Part shown: positions 61,805-64,000 of the stretch, piece after piece
Numbering within the stretch: position 1 is the stretch's first letter
Layout: each line of letters starts with the position of its first letter
Assembly: GCA_930367205.1 (NCBI GenBank)
Contig: OV884014.1
Span: 119,915,768-119,979,767 of the forward strand
Source of the DNA: Acanthosoma haemorrhoidale
Lineage: Eukaryota > Arthropoda > Insecta > Hemiptera > Acanthosomatidae
Direction of reading: 5' to 3'
DNA: 64,000 nucleotides
Made by a program: the position numbers and the translations under genes
Notes under the pieces: model-generated
Database searches by the model: none
What the model was told of the DNA's origin: nothing
The model's input: the letters and a program-made list of their open reading frames with translations, nothing else

Positions 61805-63685
61805 TTAACATAATAGGGCAGGAATTATTGTACCAGCTATGAATTACGCATTTTTGTAAAATTCTACTTTTTGACGATATTTTTCTTGTTTTGGTATGAG
61901 GAAATCATAATTGTTCAGGAGCTAACGTACCAGCTATAAAATACTCTTATATGTAAAAATTTAACTTTTTGATGACATTTTCCTTGTTTTGGTATCAGGA
62001 GAACATAATAAGGCAGGAGTTAACGTACTAGCTGAGAAATACGCATTTTTGTAAAAATTTGAGTTTTCGACGATATTTTCCTTGTTTTGGTATCAGGAGA
62101 ACATAATGGGGCAGGAGCTAACGTACTAACTATGAAATACGCATTTTCGAAAAATTCGACTTTTTGACGATATTTTCCTTGATTTCGTATCAGGAGAACA
62201 TAAAAGAGCAGGAGCTAACGTTCCAGCTATGAAATACCCATTTTTTAAAAATTCGACTTTTTGACGATATTTTCCTTGTTTTCGTATCAGGAGAACATAA
62301 TGGGGCAGGAGCTGACGAACTAGCTATGAAATACGCATTTTTTAAAAATTCGACTTTTTGACGATATTTTCCTGGTTTTCGTATCAGGAGAACATAATAT
62401 TGCAGGAAGGAGCTAACGTACCAGCTATGAAATACGCAATTTTTGTAAAAATTTGAGTTTTCGACGATATTTTCCTTGTTTTGGTATCAGGAGAACATAA
62501 TGGGGCAGGAGCTAACGTACTAACTATGAAATACGCATTTTCGAAAAATTCGACTTTTTGACGATATTTTCCTTGATTTTGTACCAGGAGAACATAAAAG
62601 AGCAGGAGCTAACGTTCCAGCTATGAAATACATATTTTTTAAAAATTCGACTTTTTGACGATATTTTCCTTGTTTTCGTATCAGGAGAACATAATGGGGC
62701 AGGAGCTGACGTACTAGCTATGAAATACGCATTTTTTAAAAATTCGACTTTTTGACGATATTTTCCTGGTTTTCGTATCAGGAGAACATAATAGGGCAGG
62801 AGCTAACGTACCACCTATGAAATACGCAATTTTTGTAAAAATTTGAGTTTTCGACGATATTTTCCTTGTTTTGGTATCAGGAGAACATAATGGGGCAGGA
62901 GCTAACGTACTAGCTATGAAATACGCATTTTCGAAAAATTCGACGATATTTTCCTTGATTTCGTATCAGGAGAACATAATGGGGCAGGAGCTAACGTACT
63001 AGCTATGAAATACGCATTTTTGTAAAAATTTGAGTTTTTGACGATATTTTCCTTGATTTCGTATCAGGAGAACATAAAAGAGCAGGAGCTAACGTTCCAG
63101 CTACAAAAAACGCATTTTTGTAAAAATTTGAATTTTAGACGATATTTTCCTTGTTTTGGTATCAGGAGAACATAATGGGGCAGGAGCTAACGTACCAGCT
63201 ATGAAATACGCATTTTTGTAAAAATTTGAGTTTTTGACGATATTTTCCTTGATTTCGTATCAGGAGAACATAAAAGAGCAGGAGCTAACGTTCCAGCTAC
63301 AAAAAACGCATTTTTGTAAAAATTTGAATTTTAGACGATATTTTCTTTGTTTTGGTATCAGGAGAACATAATGGGACAGGAGCTAACGTACCAGCTATGA
63401 GATACCTATTTTTTTAAAATTTGACTTTTTGACGATATTTTTCTGGTTTTCGTATCAGGAGAACATAATAGGGCAGGAGCTAACGTCCTAGCTCTAAATA
63501 CGCATTTTTGTAAAAATTCGACTTTTTGACGTCATTTTTCTTGTTTTGGTATCAGGAGAACATAATGGGGCAGATGCTAACGTACAAGCTATGAAATACG
63601 CATTTTTGTAAAAATTCAACTTTTTTAAAATGTTTTCTTTGTTTTGGTATCAGGAGAACATAAAGGGGCAAGAGCTAACGTACAA
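61805..63685 (+). repeat. Satellite B block 12
   Basis: About 19 B units resembling 52034-54301. Near 62030 it has GCTGAGAAATACGCATTTTTG in ordinary orientation; this GCTGAG variant is otherwise seen only in the left arm of the inverted structure at 50502. A small insertion (ATATTGCAGGAAGGAGC near 62397) is private to this block. Standard B-to-A edge at the end. Confidence 0.95.
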
Positions 63686-64000
63686 GATCATACGATCGTA
63701 TGATCAAAGTTATGAGTGAATATGACATCAAATGATGTCAAATATGATAGTGTGCCGTATCATTTGCACTTATTGTATCACGTGATACAATCGTATGATT
63801 GAAGTTACAGTGAATATACTATTAAATAATGTCGATTATGACAGTGTACTGTATCATTGGCACTCATTGTATCACGTGATACGATCGTATGATTGAAGTC
63901 ATGAATGAATATAACATCAAATGATGTCGATTATGATAGTGTGCCGCATCATTAGCACACATTGTATCACATGATACGATTGTATGATTGAAGTTACGAG
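63686..64000 (+). repeat. Satellite A block 12 (right-truncated by window)
   Basis: About three A units after the 20-bp palindrome, matching 59401 onward at a shift of 4285. The array continues past the window. Confidence 0.95.

Noticed and set aside
1..64000. Common origin of A and B because of near-equal unit length (95 and 97 bp)
   Set aside because: I could not align the two units beyond short words such as GAGNGAA-AACAT at the edge; similar length alone is weak evidence. A profile-profile alignment would be needed to revive the idea.
1..64000. tRNA, rRNA, snRNA or other RNA genes; transposon fragments
   Set aside because: No cloverleaf, A/B box pair, rRNA-like conserved stretch, poly-A tail with reverse transcriptase remnant, or terminal repeat was seen; all sequence is accounted for by A or B units.

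Overview
The window is satellite DNA from end to end. I found no protein-coding gene, RNA gene, transposon or unique spacer. Two unrelated-looking AT-rich tandem repeat families alternate in blocks. Family A has a 95-bp unit, about 35% GC by hand count of one consensus, and carries CACGTG and CGATCG palindromes. Family B has a unit of about 97 bp (common forms 97 and 99 bp, plus an 88-bp deletion form), about 36% GC, and contains a conserved word near TATCAGGAGAACATAA. By my block boundaries A covers about 25 kb and B about 39 kb. Strand '+' in the feature list means the arbitrary orientation in which I read the units; nearly every unit has the same orientation.

Layout (A/B boundaries are good to roughly 10 bp): A 1-747; B 748-4946; A 4947-6676; B 6677-13286; A 13287-15016; B 15017-18057; A 18058-19797; B 19798-25341; A 25342-27081; B 27082-28466; A 28467-29911; B 29912-32263; A 32264-33708; B 33709-40530; a 144-bp A remnant 40531-40674; B 40675-40997; a large A block 40998-46956; B 46957-48631; A 48632-50371; a B segment with head-to-head inverted units 50372-50700; A 50701-52033, interrupted by a 37-bp B sliver; B 52034-54301; a near-identical second copy of this 5.1-kb region (about 54760-59860); A to 61804; B 61805-63685; A 63686-64000, continuing beyond the window.

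The structure is hierarchical. Single units form local multimers (390, 480, 570 and 771 bp). These sit in blocks, and the blocks are amplified as A+B composites with periods between B-to-A junctions of about 3.1 to 8.7 kb. A blocks are ordered series of diverged units (typically 18), and that order is repeated from block to block, so recent spread was by copying whole composites. B lengths vary most. Recent large tandem duplications (2900, 1454, 2157 and 5099 bp) are visible.

The source is most likely a eukaryotic genome, in a centromeric, pericentromeric, heterochromatic or subtelomeric array assembled from long reads. I do not recognise the families and cannot name the organism. CpG is not depleted (about six per unit in both families), which fits a lineage with little CpG methylation such as many invertebrates, but this is only an inference. 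The short open reading frames are by-products of repeat units whose length happens to keep frame, and I do not call them genes.
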